From Pseudalgibacter ostreae (GTDB lineage Bacteria > Bacteroidota > Bacteroidia > Flavobacteriales > Flavobacteriaceae): a stretch of 64,000 nt of DNA. Shown here piece after piece: positions 35,401 through 45,166 of the stretch. The translations under genes were made by a program, and so were the position numbers. Positions within the stretch are counted from its first letter, which is position 1. Each line of letters begins with the position of its first letter. The notes under the pieces are model-generated. The model was not told where the DNA came from, did no database searches, and worked only from the letters and a program-made list of their open reading frames with translations. The stretch is taken from NCBI RefSeq assembly GCF_042427585.1, contig NZ_JBHMFC010000077.1:1-64000 (forward strand), given 5' to 3'.

Positions 35401-36612
35401 CTATTTTGATATGTTTTGAGCCACGATATATCCCCCTGTCCAAGCATTTTGAAAATTAAATCCGCCTGTTAAGGCATCGATATCAAGGACTTCTCCTGCA
35501 AAATAGAGGTTTTCAACCTGTTTACTCTCAAAGGTCTTGAAATTTATTTCTTTAAGACTCACACCTCCTGCTGTAACAAACTCGTCTTTAAAAGTGCTTT
35601 TGCCATTCACATCAAATACAGCAAGAGTAAGCTGCTGCGCTAAATTTTCCAATTGCTGTTTATTTAAATCTGCCCAACGGGTTTCGGCATTCATCTCTGA
35701 TGCTAAAACTAAGTTTTGCCAAAGTCGCTTTGGCATATCAAAGCTCGCTGATTTAAATACTGTTTTTTTTGCCAAATCATGCTTCTTGCTTTTTAAAACT
35801 TCCAAGCAATCCTCAAAAGTTTTTCTTATAAAATTTATCTCTATTTTAAATTTATAATCCCGTTTTGCCAACTCCAAAGCCCCAAAAGCAGAAAGTTTTA
35901 AAATAGCAGGTGCACTCATTCCCCAATGGGTAATGAGTAAAGGCCCTTCACTCCACAAATTAGTATCTAAAACTTTTATTTCAACATGTAAAGCCACCAC
36001 GCCAGGAATATCTTTAATCCGTTCGTCTGTTATATTAAAGGTAAAAAGCGATGGTACGGGCTGTGAAATGGTATGGCCTAAACCCTCTAATAATTTCCAC
36101 ATTTTAGGATTACTTCCTGTGGCCACTACTACTTTTTGAGACAGAAATGCACCTTGAGAGGTTTCAATTTGAAAAACTTGATGTTGCTTTTCAATAGATT
36201 TTACGGAGTGGTTCAACAAAACCTCAACACCATGCTTTTGGGCTTCATTTAAAAAACAATCTATAATGGTTTGTGAAGTATTAGAAACCGGAAACATCCT
36301 GCCATCTTCTTCAATTTTTAAAGCGACACCACGTTTTTCAAACCACTCTATAGTATCGCCCGTCATAAATTGATGAAAGGGACCTAATAATTCTTTTTCG
36401 CCACGGGGATAGTTTTTGGTTAGTTCTTGAGGAACAAACTCCGCATGGGTCACATTGCAACGGCCGCCACCAGATACTTTTACTTTGGTTAGCACCTCTT
36501 TTCCACGCTCTAGAATGGCTACTTTTAAGTTCGGGTTTTGTTCTGCTATATTAATGGCTGTAAAAAACCCTGCGGCACCTCCACCCATTATTATCACGTT
36601 TTTTTTATTCAT
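35401..36612 (-). CDS. HI0933/BaiN-type FAD-binding protein
   Basis: A 403-residue flavoprotein of the HI0933 (RdsA/BaiN) family. The FAD Rossmann motif GGGAAGFFTAINIAEQ is at 10-25 and the family mark VSGGGRCNVTHA near 50. The C-terminus has TAGGVSLKEIN and FAGEVLDIDALTGGFNFQNA, which close the FAD site. The reaction of most members is unknown. Its first codon overlaps the end of the phosphodiesterase gene by 4 bases, so the two are coupled. Confidence 0.9.
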   Translation of the reverse strand: MNKKNVIIMGGGAAGFFTAINIAEQNPNLKVAILERGKEVLTKVKVSGGGRCNVTHAEFVPQELTKNYPRGEKELLGPFHQFMTGDTIEWFEKRGVALKIEEDGRMFPVSNTSQTIIDCFLNEAQKHGVEVLLNHSVKSIEKQHQVFQIETSQGAFLSQKVVVATGSNPKMWKLLEGLGHTISQPVPSLFTFNITDERIKDIPGVVALHVEIKVLDTNLWSEGPLLITHWGMSAPAILKLSAFGALELAKRDYKFKIEINFIRKTFEDCLEVLKSKKHDLAKKTVFKSASFDMPKRLWQNLVLASEMNAETRWADLNKQQLENLAQQLTLAVFDVNGKSTFKDEFVTAGGVSLKEINFKTFESKQVENLYFAGEVLDIDALTGGFNFQNAWTGGYIVAQNISK

Positions 36613-37298
36613 AATCTATCGGGAAAATCAGAAATAATACCATCAACACCATAATGTTCCAATCGTTTTATTGCCGAAGGGTCGTTCACGGTCCATGTAA
36701 ATACCTGAAAGTTTTGGGCTTGTATTTTTTCAACAGCCCTTTTTGTTAACATGGTATAATCAGGATGAATGGATACTGCGCTTATGCCTTTGGCGAATTT
36801 AACTGCAGCCTCTAGATCGGTTTCGGTAAGAACCCCCAACATTACCATAGGGTTGATGTTACGTAGAGATGTCAGTAAATCATATTGAAAACTGGATACT
36901 AAAAAATCTCGGTAGTTCCATTTTTTTTCATTAACATAAAAATCAATCCAATCACTTATTTTTCTTACTGTATTTTTTCCTTTTAACTCTATGTTTAATA
37001 GAAGGTTTTTATCGATTACAGTCATAACTTCTTCTAAAGTGGGAATACTATAGTGATCTAAAACCTTTAATTCTTTTAATTCTGAAAGCGTCCATTTTGA
37101 AATTTCTCCAGAACCATTTGTCACCCTATCCAAAGTAAAGTCATGAAAGACGACTAGCTCGCCAGAGGCACAAACATGCACATCTATTTCAACACCTTCA
37201 ATACCCAATTCCACAGCCTTTTTAATAGACTCTAACGTATTTTCGGCTAAGTGACCTCTAGCGCCTCTATGCCCTATTTTTAGTGGTGGCAGCTTCAT
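36609..37298 (-). CDS. Glycerophosphodiester phosphodiesterase family protein
   Basis: A 229-residue cytosolic GDPD-type TIM barrel. Catalytic residues are visible in IGHRGARGHLAENT (first histidine and arginine), GVEIDVHV (glutamate and aspartate) and VVFHDFTLDR (second histidine). Such enzymes release glycerol-3-phosphate from lipid-derived phosphodiesters. No signal peptide is present. It precedes the HI0933-type gene with a 4-base overlap. Confidence 0.9.
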   Translation of the reverse strand: MKLPPLKIGHRGARGHLAENTLESIKKAVELGIEGVEIDVHVCASGELVVFHDFTLDRVTNGSGEISKWTLSELKELKVLDHYSIPTLEEVMTVIDKNLLLNIELKGKNTVRKISDWIDFYVNEKKWNYRDFLVSSFQYDLLTSLRNINPMVMLGVLTETDLEAAVKFAKGISAVSIHPDYTMLTKRAVEKIQAQNFQVFTWTVNDPSAIKRLEHYGVDGIISDFPDRL

Positions 37299-37348
37299 TG
37301 TATCTGTTTTTTATGAGCGTTTACTGTTTCTGTTTTTTTATTGAATGT

Positions 37349-38212
37349 TTAGCTTTTAGGTCGCATCAACCCTTCCTGCGCTACAGACGCCACCAATTTA
37401 CCATCTCTAGTAAAAATATGCCCTCTAGCAAATCCTCTGGCACCAGAAGCGTTTGGCGACTCAATAGAAAAGAGCATCCAATCCTTAAAATCAAAATCTC
37501 TAAAATACCACATAGAGTGATCTAAACTTGCTGTTTGTGTGTTGCCCCAATGCGCTTTACTAGCATGTGGATTAAGTATGGATACCAAAATATTATAATC
37601 AGAAATATAGGTTAAAATTTGCTGTTTTGTTGCCAAATCTAAGTCCTTAACATTCCCTTTTAACTTAAACCATACATCGTAAAATGGTGGCAAATCTTTT
37701 TTATCTAATGGATTAGCCACTATGGTAGGCTTAAATTCGATAGGACGCTCAATTTCAAAAAAAGATTTGAGGCTCTTTGGCAGCATATCGCCCCATTGGT
37801 TTAATATCTCTGTCCAACTTAACAAATCTTCAGGCTGTTTTAATCCAGGCTTCATTGTTGTTTGATGCTCATATCCCATTTCCTCTTGATGGAAAGACGC
37901 CGAGAGAATAAATATAGTCGTCTCTTTTTGATGTGCTGTTACCCGCCTTACTGAAAAACTCCCTCCATCTCTAATGATGCTCACGTTATAAGTGATTGGC
38001 AAATTTAAATTACCAGTTTCCAAAAAATAAGCATGCATAGAATGCAGCACCCTTTTATTGGTTATGGTCCTACTAGCTGCATTTAAAGCCTGAGCTAAAA
38101 CCTGTCCGCCAAATACTATAGGATTTCCAACAGTTTCACTGATACCGTTAAATTCGTTTTCATTAATTTTCTCTAAAACCAGAAGGTCCAACAAGCCATC
38201 AACTGTATTCAT
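37349..38212 (-). CDS. tesB: Acyl-CoA thioesterase II (TesB-like)
   Basis: A 287-residue double hot-dog thioesterase that hydrolyses medium- and long-chain acyl-CoA. Motifs: FGGQVLAQALNAASRT near residue 35 and LDHSMWYFRDFDFKDWM near 230, where the catalytic aspartate lies, then GFARGHIFTRDGKLVASVAQ. The longer open frame begins with TTG; the ATG at 38212 gives the usual N-terminus MNTVDGLLDLL. It lies 50 bases before the phosphodiesterase gene. Confidence 0.9.
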   Translation of the reverse strand: MNTVDGLLDLLVLEKINENEFNGISETVGNPIVFGGQVLAQALNAASRTITNKRVLHSMHAYFLETGNLNLPITYNVSIIRDGGSFSVRRVTAHQKETTIFILSASFHQEEMGYEHQTTMKPGLKQPEDLLSWTEILNQWGDMLPKSLKSFFEIERPIEFKPTIVANPLDKKDLPPFYDVWFKLKGNVKDLDLATKQQILTYISDYNILVSILNPHASKAHWGNTQTASLDHSMWYFRDFDFKDWMLFSIESPNASGARGFARGHIFTRDGKLVASVAQEGLMRPKS

Positions 38213-38294
38213 AATGTTTATATTCAATATTAAATTTTAGCATTGTAAATTTACAATGTTAATTGCAATTGCCTAAACGATTTGACCCCTTCTT

Positions 38295-39593
38295 TTATAC
38301 CGCGATATGTTTCAAAATACCAAGTCGCTTGGTGATCCCTTCTAAGTCTGCTTTATTACTTATGGCGCTTGAAGCATCCTCATAAAGATTTTCCGCTTCC
38401 CTTAATGCCATATTTTTATAAGATTCCTCTGCGGTATCAGTATGCTGTAACATATGCTCGAACATGCCCAATAATTTTTGAACAATAACAATATCGTGTT
38501 TACAATACGTTCTTAAGGCTCCCATTACCTCATAGAGCAAAACCTTAAATGAGGTGCTTTTCAAATGGACTATAGCGACTCCTGAAGCATTAAAATAATA
38601 ACTTTTATCTTTCTTTCGCATCCGCATTAAAAACAATTCCGTTAAATAATCGATGGCATTAATTGCCGTACCGGGATCATTTATGCCAGGGGACATCGCT
38701 TTTACGGCGATTTCTGTAAGCTGTTTAAAAGCAAGCACGTAATTATCTTCTATAAACTCACTTTTTGAAAAATTAAACGCAGAAAATATACTATCGATAG
38801 CATCACTTTTAATTTTTCTTTCAATTCTAAATAAGGGATTTCCTTTAAAAACATATTCGCCTTTATAAACCATAATATCCACCTTAACGCCATGATCTTT
38901 TACCGCTTCAAAAACAGCGCTTAAACTAACATCCTCCATATATCCAGATGTTTTAGATTTTAAAACCAGCCAATGGGCACTGTTTGGGAAGCTCGATTCT
39001 CCTGTTTTTTCAAATTCGACAAGCGTATTAAGCCTATTTTTAGCGGTGTTAAAAATAACGCTCATGATATTACTAATTTGAATTTCCTGAGATATGGAAT
39101 GGATAAAATAAATAAAAGCCCCTAGGCAGAACGTCATAAAAACAATAGCCAATAGCACTGAAAACCCTGGAAGCTGGTACTTATCGCCTGTAGGCTCTAT
39201 AGAAATTAAAGTAAAAATGCAGTATAACAGACAGGAATTATAGATACCCAAAATAACTTGGTGTCGTCTATTGGAAATCAAGCCAGGCAAAACTCTAGGA
39301 GAAAAATTACTGGACGCCTGATTAAGCAAAATCATAACCATTGAAAAACTAAAAACCATTATAGAGATTAAGCCTGCTATAAAAGTAGTGAGAATGGTTC
39401 TAGCGGTTTCAACATTATTAATAACCAACCACGGCACGTGCTCTACTAAGTACTTAGAAACATGCAGATGCTCTACATAATACATTAAAAAAGCAAACAA
39501 AAAACCACCTAAACTTATAAGGCTTGGATAAAATGCAATATTACTTTCCAACTTATAAATGTAATTGAGAACTCTATGCAAAATGGCTTTCAT
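38295..39593 (-). CDS. DUF2254 membrane protein
   Basis: A 432-residue protein with four membrane segments in the first 180 residues and a soluble C-terminal half. The segment SFSMVMILLNQASSNFSPRV and later MSPGINDPGTAINAIDYL are typical of DUF2254. The function of the family is unknown. It stands alone between the thioesterase and the aldo/keto reductase genes. Confidence 0.85.
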   Translation of the reverse strand: MKAILHRVLNYIYKLESNIAFYPSLISLGGFLFAFLMYYVEHLHVSKYLVEHVPWLVINNVETARTILTTFIAGLISIMVFSFSMVMILLNQASSNFSPRVLPGLISNRRHQVILGIYNSCLLYCIFTLISIEPTGDKYQLPGFSVLLAIVFMTFCLGAFIYFIHSISQEIQISNIMSVIFNTAKNRLNTLVEFEKTGESSFPNSAHWLVLKSKTSGYMEDVSLSAVFEAVKDHGVKVDIMVYKGEYVFKGNPLFRIERKIKSDAIDSIFSAFNFSKSEFIEDNYVLAFKQLTEIAVKAMSPGINDPGTAINAIDYLTELFLMRMRKKDKSYYFNASGVAIVHLKSTSFKVLLYEVMGALRTYCKHDIVIVQKLLGMFEHMLQHTDTAEESYKNMALREAENLYEDASSAISNKADLEGITKRLGILKHIAV

Positions 39594-39718
39594 GAATTGT
39601 TTTTTCTAGTTAAGAGCATGATACGATACCTTATTTGATTGAAAATTACAGAGAATATGCTTTTAAACAAAGATATTACACACAAAATCTAAACCTATTA
39701 GTCGTAAAGAAAGCTATT

Positions 39719-40669
39719 CTAATTCCAACTTAACCGGCTACGTTCATTCCAATAAGCTTCACCAGAAACCCCTAAAGCCTTCAACACACTTAACTCGTCT
39801 TCTGAAAACTTAAAATGCAGAGCCTCTAGGTTTTGCTGAAGCTGGATAGTATTAGAAGCACCACTAAGCACGTAATCAGGATGTAAACAGTCTATAACAA
39901 AACGTAAAGCAATAGCATCTACTCCTACTTTATACTTTTGTGCTAATGCCTTTAATACGGTATAGGATGTTTGATAATTGGAAAAATTCGCATTTTCAAA
40001 CACACGACCGTTTGCCAAAGCTTCCTTAATTATAACTGTTTTTCCTTGTTGAAGTACCTCTTTTAATATAGAAAAAGCAGACTGCTCCAATACATTATAT
40101 GTCACTTGAAAACTATCAAATAAGACATCGTTATTGTTCTCAACCTTAAGAGCCGCCTCAATAACCTCTTTTTGGTTGGGACCACTTGTTGTGATACCTA
40201 TTTGCAGCCCTGTTTCTTTTTTTATTTGATAGAGTTTACGTAAAACCTCCTGGTTTTCTAAAACACCACTTTCAAAAGTGGCCGAATGCACTTGATAATA
40301 TTTTAAATTGGGCAACATGTTTTTGGACAGTTCCCATTGCTCTAAAAGCTTATTTAATTGATGTGATTTAACTTCGTGCTGTCCATTAAAGTCTAGTTCC
40401 CAATTGGCCACATAAGTATAGCCCCATTTCGTTCCAAGCACGGCATCGCTGTGGTTTCTCTGGCTATTCCAGTCGTTCAAAAAAGTTTCCCCCTTACCAT
40501 ACGATGGTGCCGTATCAAAATACCGAATTCCTAATTTATAGGCTTCATCCAATACTGCAAAAGCATTTTCCCTAAAGGCTTCCTTAGATTTATCGATGGT
40601 TTTATCTGCTCTAATATTAATATATTCTGGTCGTCCCAATGCAGCCAATCCCAACCCTATTTTTGTCAT
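39719..40669 (-). CDS. Aldo/keto reductase
   Basis: A 316-residue NAD(P)H-dependent TIM-barrel oxidoreductase. The catalytic tetrad is visible: aspartate in FDTAPSYGKGE with its tyrosine, lysine in GTKWGY, and the histidine in YQVHSAT. It resembles the D-threo-aldose 1-dehydrogenase branch. The substrate is unknown. It lies 5 bases after the hydrolase-OsmC gene, so the two are probably cotranscribed. Confidence 0.88.
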   Translation of the reverse strand: MTKIGLGLAALGRPEYINIRADKTIDKSKEAFRENAFAVLDEAYKLGIRYFDTAPSYGKGETFLNDWNSQRNHSDAVLGTKWGYTYVANWELDFNGQHEVKSHQLNKLLEQWELSKNMLPNLKYYQVHSATFESGVLENQEVLRKLYQIKKETGLQIGITTSGPNQKEVIEAALKVENNNDVLFDSFQVTYNVLEQSAFSILKEVLQQGKTVIIKEALANGRVFENANFSNYQTSYTVLKALAQKYKVGVDAIALRFVIDCLHPDYVLSGASNTIQLQQNLEALHFKFSEDELSVLKALGVSGEAYWNERSRLSWN

Positions 40670-40674
40670 GCTAT

Positions 40675-41895
40675 TTAATCTATAAGTTCCGTTTCAATAA
40701 CCGTTTCGCTAAGTAATGTTCTATGCACAGGACATTTTGAAGCAATTTCTTTTAATTTATCTTTTTGAGCTTCATCTAAATTCCCAACAAATTTTAATCG
40801 TTTCTGTAAATGATCTATTCGGCTTGGTTTATCATCGCCTAACATTAAATCTTCACTATGTTTTTTAGAATAGGTAATATAAGCAAAGACCTCTTGTAAA
40901 TCCCATTTTTTACGTTCGGCATAAAGTTTAAGTGTCATAACTGTACATGCGGCAAGTCCTGCACTTAAAAAATCATAAGGAGAAGGCCCAAAGTCGTCGC
41001 CCCCCATACTTTCTGGTTCGTCTGCTATAAAATCATGTTTCTTGGTTTGGATACTTGTTGTAAAGTTATCTTCTGCCACATTTAAATGTGCCACCAATTG
41101 TTCGCCCTTTACATCCAATATCTTATTATCTTGAGGTTCAAAATACCGCTTTACCCACGTACCTATTATATCGCCCACATATTCACTATCTTTTGAATTA
41201 GAAAGCAAATGATCGGCATCGTCTAAACTCACAAAACTTTTTGGGTGAAAGGCATTTTTGTACAACATCTCTGCATTTTCAATGCCCACAATTTTATCGA
41301 AGGGCGCATGCATAATTAATAAAGGCTTACGTAAATTTTTAGTAATTTCAGGCAAATCGGTTTTATCAAAATCGGCAATAAATTCTTGATTGATTTTAAA
41401 CGGTCTTCCTCCTATATCCACTTCCACATCTCCTTTTTCTTTAACCTCATCGATGCCGTGAGAAAACAAATGCGTAACATGGTTTACAGTTGCAGGTGCA
41501 CCAATAGTGGTTACCGCTTTAATATTCTCTAATTTAGATGCCGCCACAATAACTGCTGCACCACCCAAAGAATGTCCCACCAATAACGAAGGTGCCTGGT
41601 AATGTTCTTTTAAATAATCGTTAACGGCCAATAAATCTTCCACATTTGCAGAGAAGTGACTTTCAGAAAACTCACCCTCACTTCTCCCTAAACCCGTAAA
41701 ATCGAAACGAACCACGCCAAAACCGTGACTGGTAAGCGATCTGCTGATGTTTTTAACTGCAGAAAACGAGCTATTACAAGTAAAACAATGTGCAAAAACA
41801 GCATAGTAATGTGGTTTTTGGCCTGCAGGAAGCTCTAAATATGCTTGCAATGCATGTCCTTTTTTATTTTGAATATTCAATTTTGTTCTTTGCAT
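40675..41895 (-). CDS. Alpha/beta hydrolase fused to OsmC-family protein
   Basis: A 406-residue two-domain protein. Residues 1-255 are a serine hydrolase with nucleophile elbow GHSLGGAAV and a catalytic histidine in DDADHLLS. Residues 270-406 are an OsmC/YhfA-like domain with GPSPYDFLSAGLAACTVMTL and SKCPVHRTLLSE, which contain the two redox cysteines. OsmC proteins reduce organic hydroperoxides. The fusion is known in bacteria and suggests a role in clearing oxidised lipids or esters. The aldo/keto reductase follows by 5 bases. Confidence 0.9.
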   Translation of the reverse strand: MQRTKLNIQNKKGHALQAYLELPAGQKPHYYAVFAHCFTCNSSFSAVKNISRSLTSHGFGVVRFDFTGLGRSEGEFSESHFSANVEDLLAVNDYLKEHYQAPSLLVGHSLGGAAVIVAASKLENIKAVTTIGAPATVNHVTHLFSHGIDEVKEKGDVEVDIGGRPFKINQEFIADFDKTDLPEITKNLRKPLLIMHAPFDKIVGIENAEMLYKNAFHPKSFVSLDDADHLLSNSKDSEYVGDIIGTWVKRYFEPQDNKILDVKGEQLVAHLNVAEDNFTTSIQTKKHDFIADEPESMGGDDFGPSPYDFLSAGLAACTVMTLKLYAERKKWDLQEVFAYITYSKKHSEDLMLGDDKPSRIDHLQKRLKFVGNLDEAQKDKLKEIASKCPVHRTLLSETVIETELID

Positions 41896-41992
41896 CTTTT
41901 AAACATTTTAATAAATTAGAAATTTCCCTTATTTTTTTCTTAGAACCCGATCGAGAGAGCATTTAAACAAAGTGCTTTAGTTTCTATGGTTT

Positions 41993-42505
41993 TCATAACA
42001 ATAAAACATAATTCTTTATTTTATCTTGATCGGTATGGATTAAAAATTGCTTCAAAAGCAATTGAAGTTTAGGGTTTATAAAACTTTCGCAAAACGGTTT
42101 TTTAGGATTTTTATAATAATAATTCTGAATTGCCTCACGGGAGGCTTCAAAAGCAGCAAAATCAAGCACTTGCGTTATTAATAAATTATCAAAATCATTT
42201 TGAAACGTTTTAATAATTAGCTTTGCGTCTTGTTTTTGTTTTTCGGAAAACACATAAACCGCTGAACGATACTTCCCTCTCATGGAATGGTTAGAGGTGC
42301 TTTTATGAGTGTATAAATGAATCTCAATAATGGTTTTAAGCGCAATGACTTTTGTATTAAAATAAACAATCACCGCTTCTGAAAACGCCTGATTTTCTCC
42401 CACCGAAGCGACATAGCCTTGGTCCACTTTTTCAACCCCTTTTAAAGATTGAAACACAGCTTCCGTACACCAATGGCACCCCCCTCCCAACGCTATTCTC
42501 ATCAT
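41993..42505 (-). CDS. Divergent MsrA-like protein next to SelO
   Basis: A 170-residue relative of peptide methionine sulfoxide reductase A. The active-site motif is GGGCHWCTEAVF (C10 and C13), with His where most enzymes have Phe. The glutamate in FSEAVIVYF and the tyrosine in RGKYRSAVY are kept, but the usual HDPTS reads HKSTS, so the conserved aspartate is lost. It lies 5 bases after selO. The canonical MsrA is encoded 2 kb away, so this copy probably has a specialised substrate. Confidence 0.8.
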   Translation of the reverse strand: MMRIALGGGCHWCTEAVFQSLKGVEKVDQGYVASVGENQAFSEAVIVYFNTKVIALKTIIEIHLYTHKSTSNHSMRGKYRSAVYVFSEKQKQDAKLIIKTFQNDFDNLLITQVLDFAAFEASREAIQNYYYKNPKKPFCESFINPKLQLLLKQFLIHTDQDKIKNYVLLL

Positions 42506-42510
42506 ACTTA

Positions 42511-44073
42511 TTAAGAACTACACGACAGCATAGAAGCGCCTACTTTATCTCTAGCCCAATCTGGACGTTTTGCGAACCATTTTTGGTATTCCGGTTGCTC
42601 ATCGTATGGTTTTTTCAGCATTTCAAACAATTCATTTAATACTTTGTAATCTCCTTTATCTGCATCTTCAATAGCCAGTTGCGACATATAATTTCGAAGA
42701 ACATATTTAGGATTCACCAAATTCATCTTGTCTTTTCTTGCTTTATCCGAGAAGGATTCCAATGTCAATCTATCTGCATAAGCCTTAAACCAAAACATCC
42801 ATTTTTCTTTAATATCCCCGCGGATGTCCTCTAAAAAATAAAAAGCATCTCTAACGGCCTCTATCCCTTTTAAAGGTTGTTCCTTTTTAAAATCGCCTAA
42901 ATTTCTAAAGAATATCGTCATGTCCGTTTCCGTTAGTTGCAAATTTTCTTCTAAATCTTTAATTAATACTTTATCTAAATCTATTTTCCGTTCCAAGCCT
43001 AGTTTAGAGCGCATCATGTTTAAAGACGCTTGATCAAAATTATTTTTATAATCCTCTAAAACCGCCTCCAGAACGGGCACATCTTCAATTAAAGGATAAA
43101 GCGCATTTGCCAATTGCACCAAATTCCACAATCCCATATTAGGCTGATTACCGTAACGATAGCGCTTGTACTGCCTGTCTGTGGTGTTTGGCGTCCAACC
43201 AAAATCAAAACCTTCCAACCAACCATAAGGCCCATAATCTATTGTTAGCCCCAGAATAGACATATTATCGGTATTCATAACCCCATGTACAAAACCCACA
43301 CGTTGCCAATGTAGGATCATCTCTAATGTTTTTTGTGAAACATCTTTAAAAAACTGAACATAGTTTGCTTTCGAAACATCTTCTAAATAAGGAAAGTGAT
43401 GTTTTATAGTAAAATCCACTAAGGTTTTTAAGGTATGATGATCTTGTTTTGAAGCAAAAATCTGATAGTTTCCGAAACGCAAAAAACTGGGCGATACACG
43501 TGTTACGATAGCCCCTTTTTCGTAAGCTGGATTTCCATTATACAAAACATCTCGTAACACTTGGTCGCCTGTTAAGGCCAATGCCAATGCGCGTGTTGTA
43601 GGTACGCCTAAATAAAACATAGCTTCGCTACACAAATACTCACGTATCGATGACCGTAAGACTGCCAAGCCATCGGCAGTTCGAGAATACGGTGTTTCTC
43701 CTGCTCCTTTTAGTTGTAATACCCAACGTTTATTATTATGAACAACCTCGCACAGATTAATGGCACGGCCATCCCCCAATTGTCCAGCCCAATTTCCAAA
43801 TTGATGGCCGGCATAGCACATGGCATAAGGCGTAGTATTGGACAAAACCTCATTTCCAGTAAACACATTTAAAAACTGTTCTGTTTTACTATCTGCTTCT
43901 GTTAATCCTATATTTTCAAGCATTTCCAAAGCGACATGAAGCAATTCTGGTTTTGCCGTTTTTTTAGGGTTTACATAAGAAAAACAGGCTTTAGACACCT
44001 GTCTTCTTGTATTTTCCATAATGGGATCCGCTGGCAATTCTTTGGTGAATGTATCTTTGATATTGAGTTTCAT
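42511..44073 (-). CDS. selO: Protein adenylyltransferase SelO (YdiU/UPF0061)
   Basis: SelO is a pseudokinase-fold enzyme that transfers AMP to protein side chains and takes part in redox stress control. The 520-residue protein has the family core GAGETPYSRTADGLAVLRSS near residue 115, GVPTTRALALALTGDQV, and the metal region GFVHGVMNTDNMSILGLTID. It ends in CSS; the eukaryotic protein has selenocysteine at the same place. It lies 3 bases after the thioredoxin-fold gene and 5 bases before the divergent msrA, so all three seem cotranscribed. Confidence 0.92.
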   Translation of the reverse strand: MKLNIKDTFTKELPADPIMENTRRQVSKACFSYVNPKKTAKPELLHVALEMLENIGLTEADSKTEQFLNVFTGNEVLSNTTPYAMCYAGHQFGNWAGQLGDGRAINLCEVVHNNKRWVLQLKGAGETPYSRTADGLAVLRSSIREYLCSEAMFYLGVPTTRALALALTGDQVLRDVLYNGNPAYEKGAIVTRVSPSFLRFGNYQIFASKQDHHTLKTLVDFTIKHHFPYLEDVSKANYVQFFKDVSQKTLEMILHWQRVGFVHGVMNTDNMSILGLTIDYGPYGWLEGFDFGWTPNTTDRQYKRYRYGNQPNMGLWNLVQLANALYPLIEDVPVLEAVLEDYKNNFDQASLNMMRSKLGLERKIDLDKVLIKDLEENLQLTETDMTIFFRNLGDFKKEQPLKGIEAVRDAFYFLEDIRGDIKEKWMFWFKAYADRLTLESFSDKARKDKMNLVNPKYVLRNYMSQLAIEDADKGDYKVLNELFEMLKKPYDEQPEYQKWFAKRPDWARDKVGASMLSCSS

Positions 44074-44076
44074 GCG

Positions 44077-44568
44077 TTACACTTTTTTTAAAAATTCGAT
44101 TGCTGCATCAGGATTTAGATGAAAATCTGAAAACACGACATTATCATACTTATCAATGAATAAAAACCAGGGGGTCCCACCTGTTTGATAATGCTTCATA
44201 ATAGTGGACATGGATTTTCCATCGCATCCTGCATCATGGCCAAACGGTATCTTTAAATGATATTTTTCTTGAGTCTCCACTATTTTTCCAAAGGTATTTT
44301 CATGATGCCCCTCGAAAACAGTTTGCACTGCTAAAAACACCACTTCAGCATGATCTTTTAAAGCTTCTACCATTTTTTTTAAATCTGGAAACCCTTTACT
44401 ATGGCAGCCCGGGCACCAATATTGAAAACAATATACCACTTTAAACTTCCCACTTAAAGACGAGAGGGTTATAGGGGTCCTTTTATTCCCTTCAGCATCA
44501 ATCCACTGGTTCACATCAAATGCTTTAGCTTTAAAAGCTTCTGGATTTTGCTGTGATGGATGGCTCAT
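44077..44568 (-). CDS. Thioredoxin-fold (TlpA/AhpC-like) protein
   Basis: A 163-residue cytosolic protein with redox motif YWCPGCHS (C52, C55) and the cis-proline loop GGTPWFLFID. No signal peptide is seen, unlike most TlpA proteins. It likely reduces disulfides or peroxides. Between msrA and selO, it may provide electrons to the methionine sulfoxide reductases or act on SelO targets; this is inferred from position. Confidence 0.85.
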   Translation of the reverse strand: MSHPSQQNPEAFKAKAFDVNQWIDAEGNKRTPITLSSLSGKFKVVYCFQYWCPGCHSKGFPDLKKMVEALKDHAEVVFLAVQTVFEGHHENTFGKIVETQEKYHLKIPFGHDAGCDGKSMSTIMKHYQTGGTPWFLFIDKYDNVVFSDFHLNPDAAIEFLKKV

Positions 44569-44612
44569 GTTTAAATTTTTTTATCTGAAACAAGACTCAA
44601 GGCTTTTAAATC

Positions 44613-45158
44613 TTAATCCTTTTTCAGCTTATCGGCATGCATACTGCGAAGTTTCGCTAATTTTGGTGTAATTACCGCACTACAATACCCCTGCGTTTGA
44701 TTATTGGCATAATAATCTTGATGATAATCTTCGGCAGCATGGAAAACCTCTACAGCACTAATTTCTGTTACGATAGGATTTTCATAATATGCAGCGACGT
44801 CGCGGCACACATTTTCTGCAAGTGTTTTTTGGGCATCATTATGATAATAAATTACAGAGCGGTATTGGGTACCCACATCGCCACCTTGTCTATTTAAGGA
44901 TGTTGGATCATGGCTCGTCATAAAAACTAAAAGTAAATCTTCATATGAAATCGTATGGGCATCAAAGCTCACCTGAACCACTTCGGCATGCCCCGTTAAT
45001 CCAGAGCACACTTCTCTATAGGTCGGTTTTCCAGGAACGGTACCCCCCATATAGCCCGATACAATTTTTTCAACACCGTCTATTTCTTTAAAGACAGCTT
45101 CTATACACCAAAAACAGCCGCCACCCACCGTCATAACTTCTCTTGTTTTGTTTTCCAT
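44613..45158 (-). CDS. msrA: Peptide methionine-(S)-sulfoxide reductase MsrA
   Basis: A canonical MsrA (181 aa). Motifs: GGGCFWCIEAVF, SGYMGGTVPGKPTY, GHAEVVQVSFD, SHDPTSLNRQGGDVGTQYRS and QGYCSAVITPKL with the resolving cysteine. The enzyme repairs methionine-S-sulfoxide in proteins. The longer open frame upstream overlaps msrB; the ATG at 45158 gives the family N-terminus and an 8-base gap to msrB. No signal peptide is present. Confidence 0.93.
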   Translation of the reverse strand: MENKTREVMTVGGGCFWCIEAVFKEIDGVEKIVSGYMGGTVPGKPTYREVCSGLTGHAEVVQVSFDAHTISYEDLLLVFMTSHDPTSLNRQGGDVGTQYRSVIYYHNDAQKTLAENVCRDVAAYYENPIVTEISAVEVFHAAEDYHQDYYANNQTQGYCSAVITPKLAKLRSMHADKLKKD

Positions 45159-45166
45159 TATATCAT

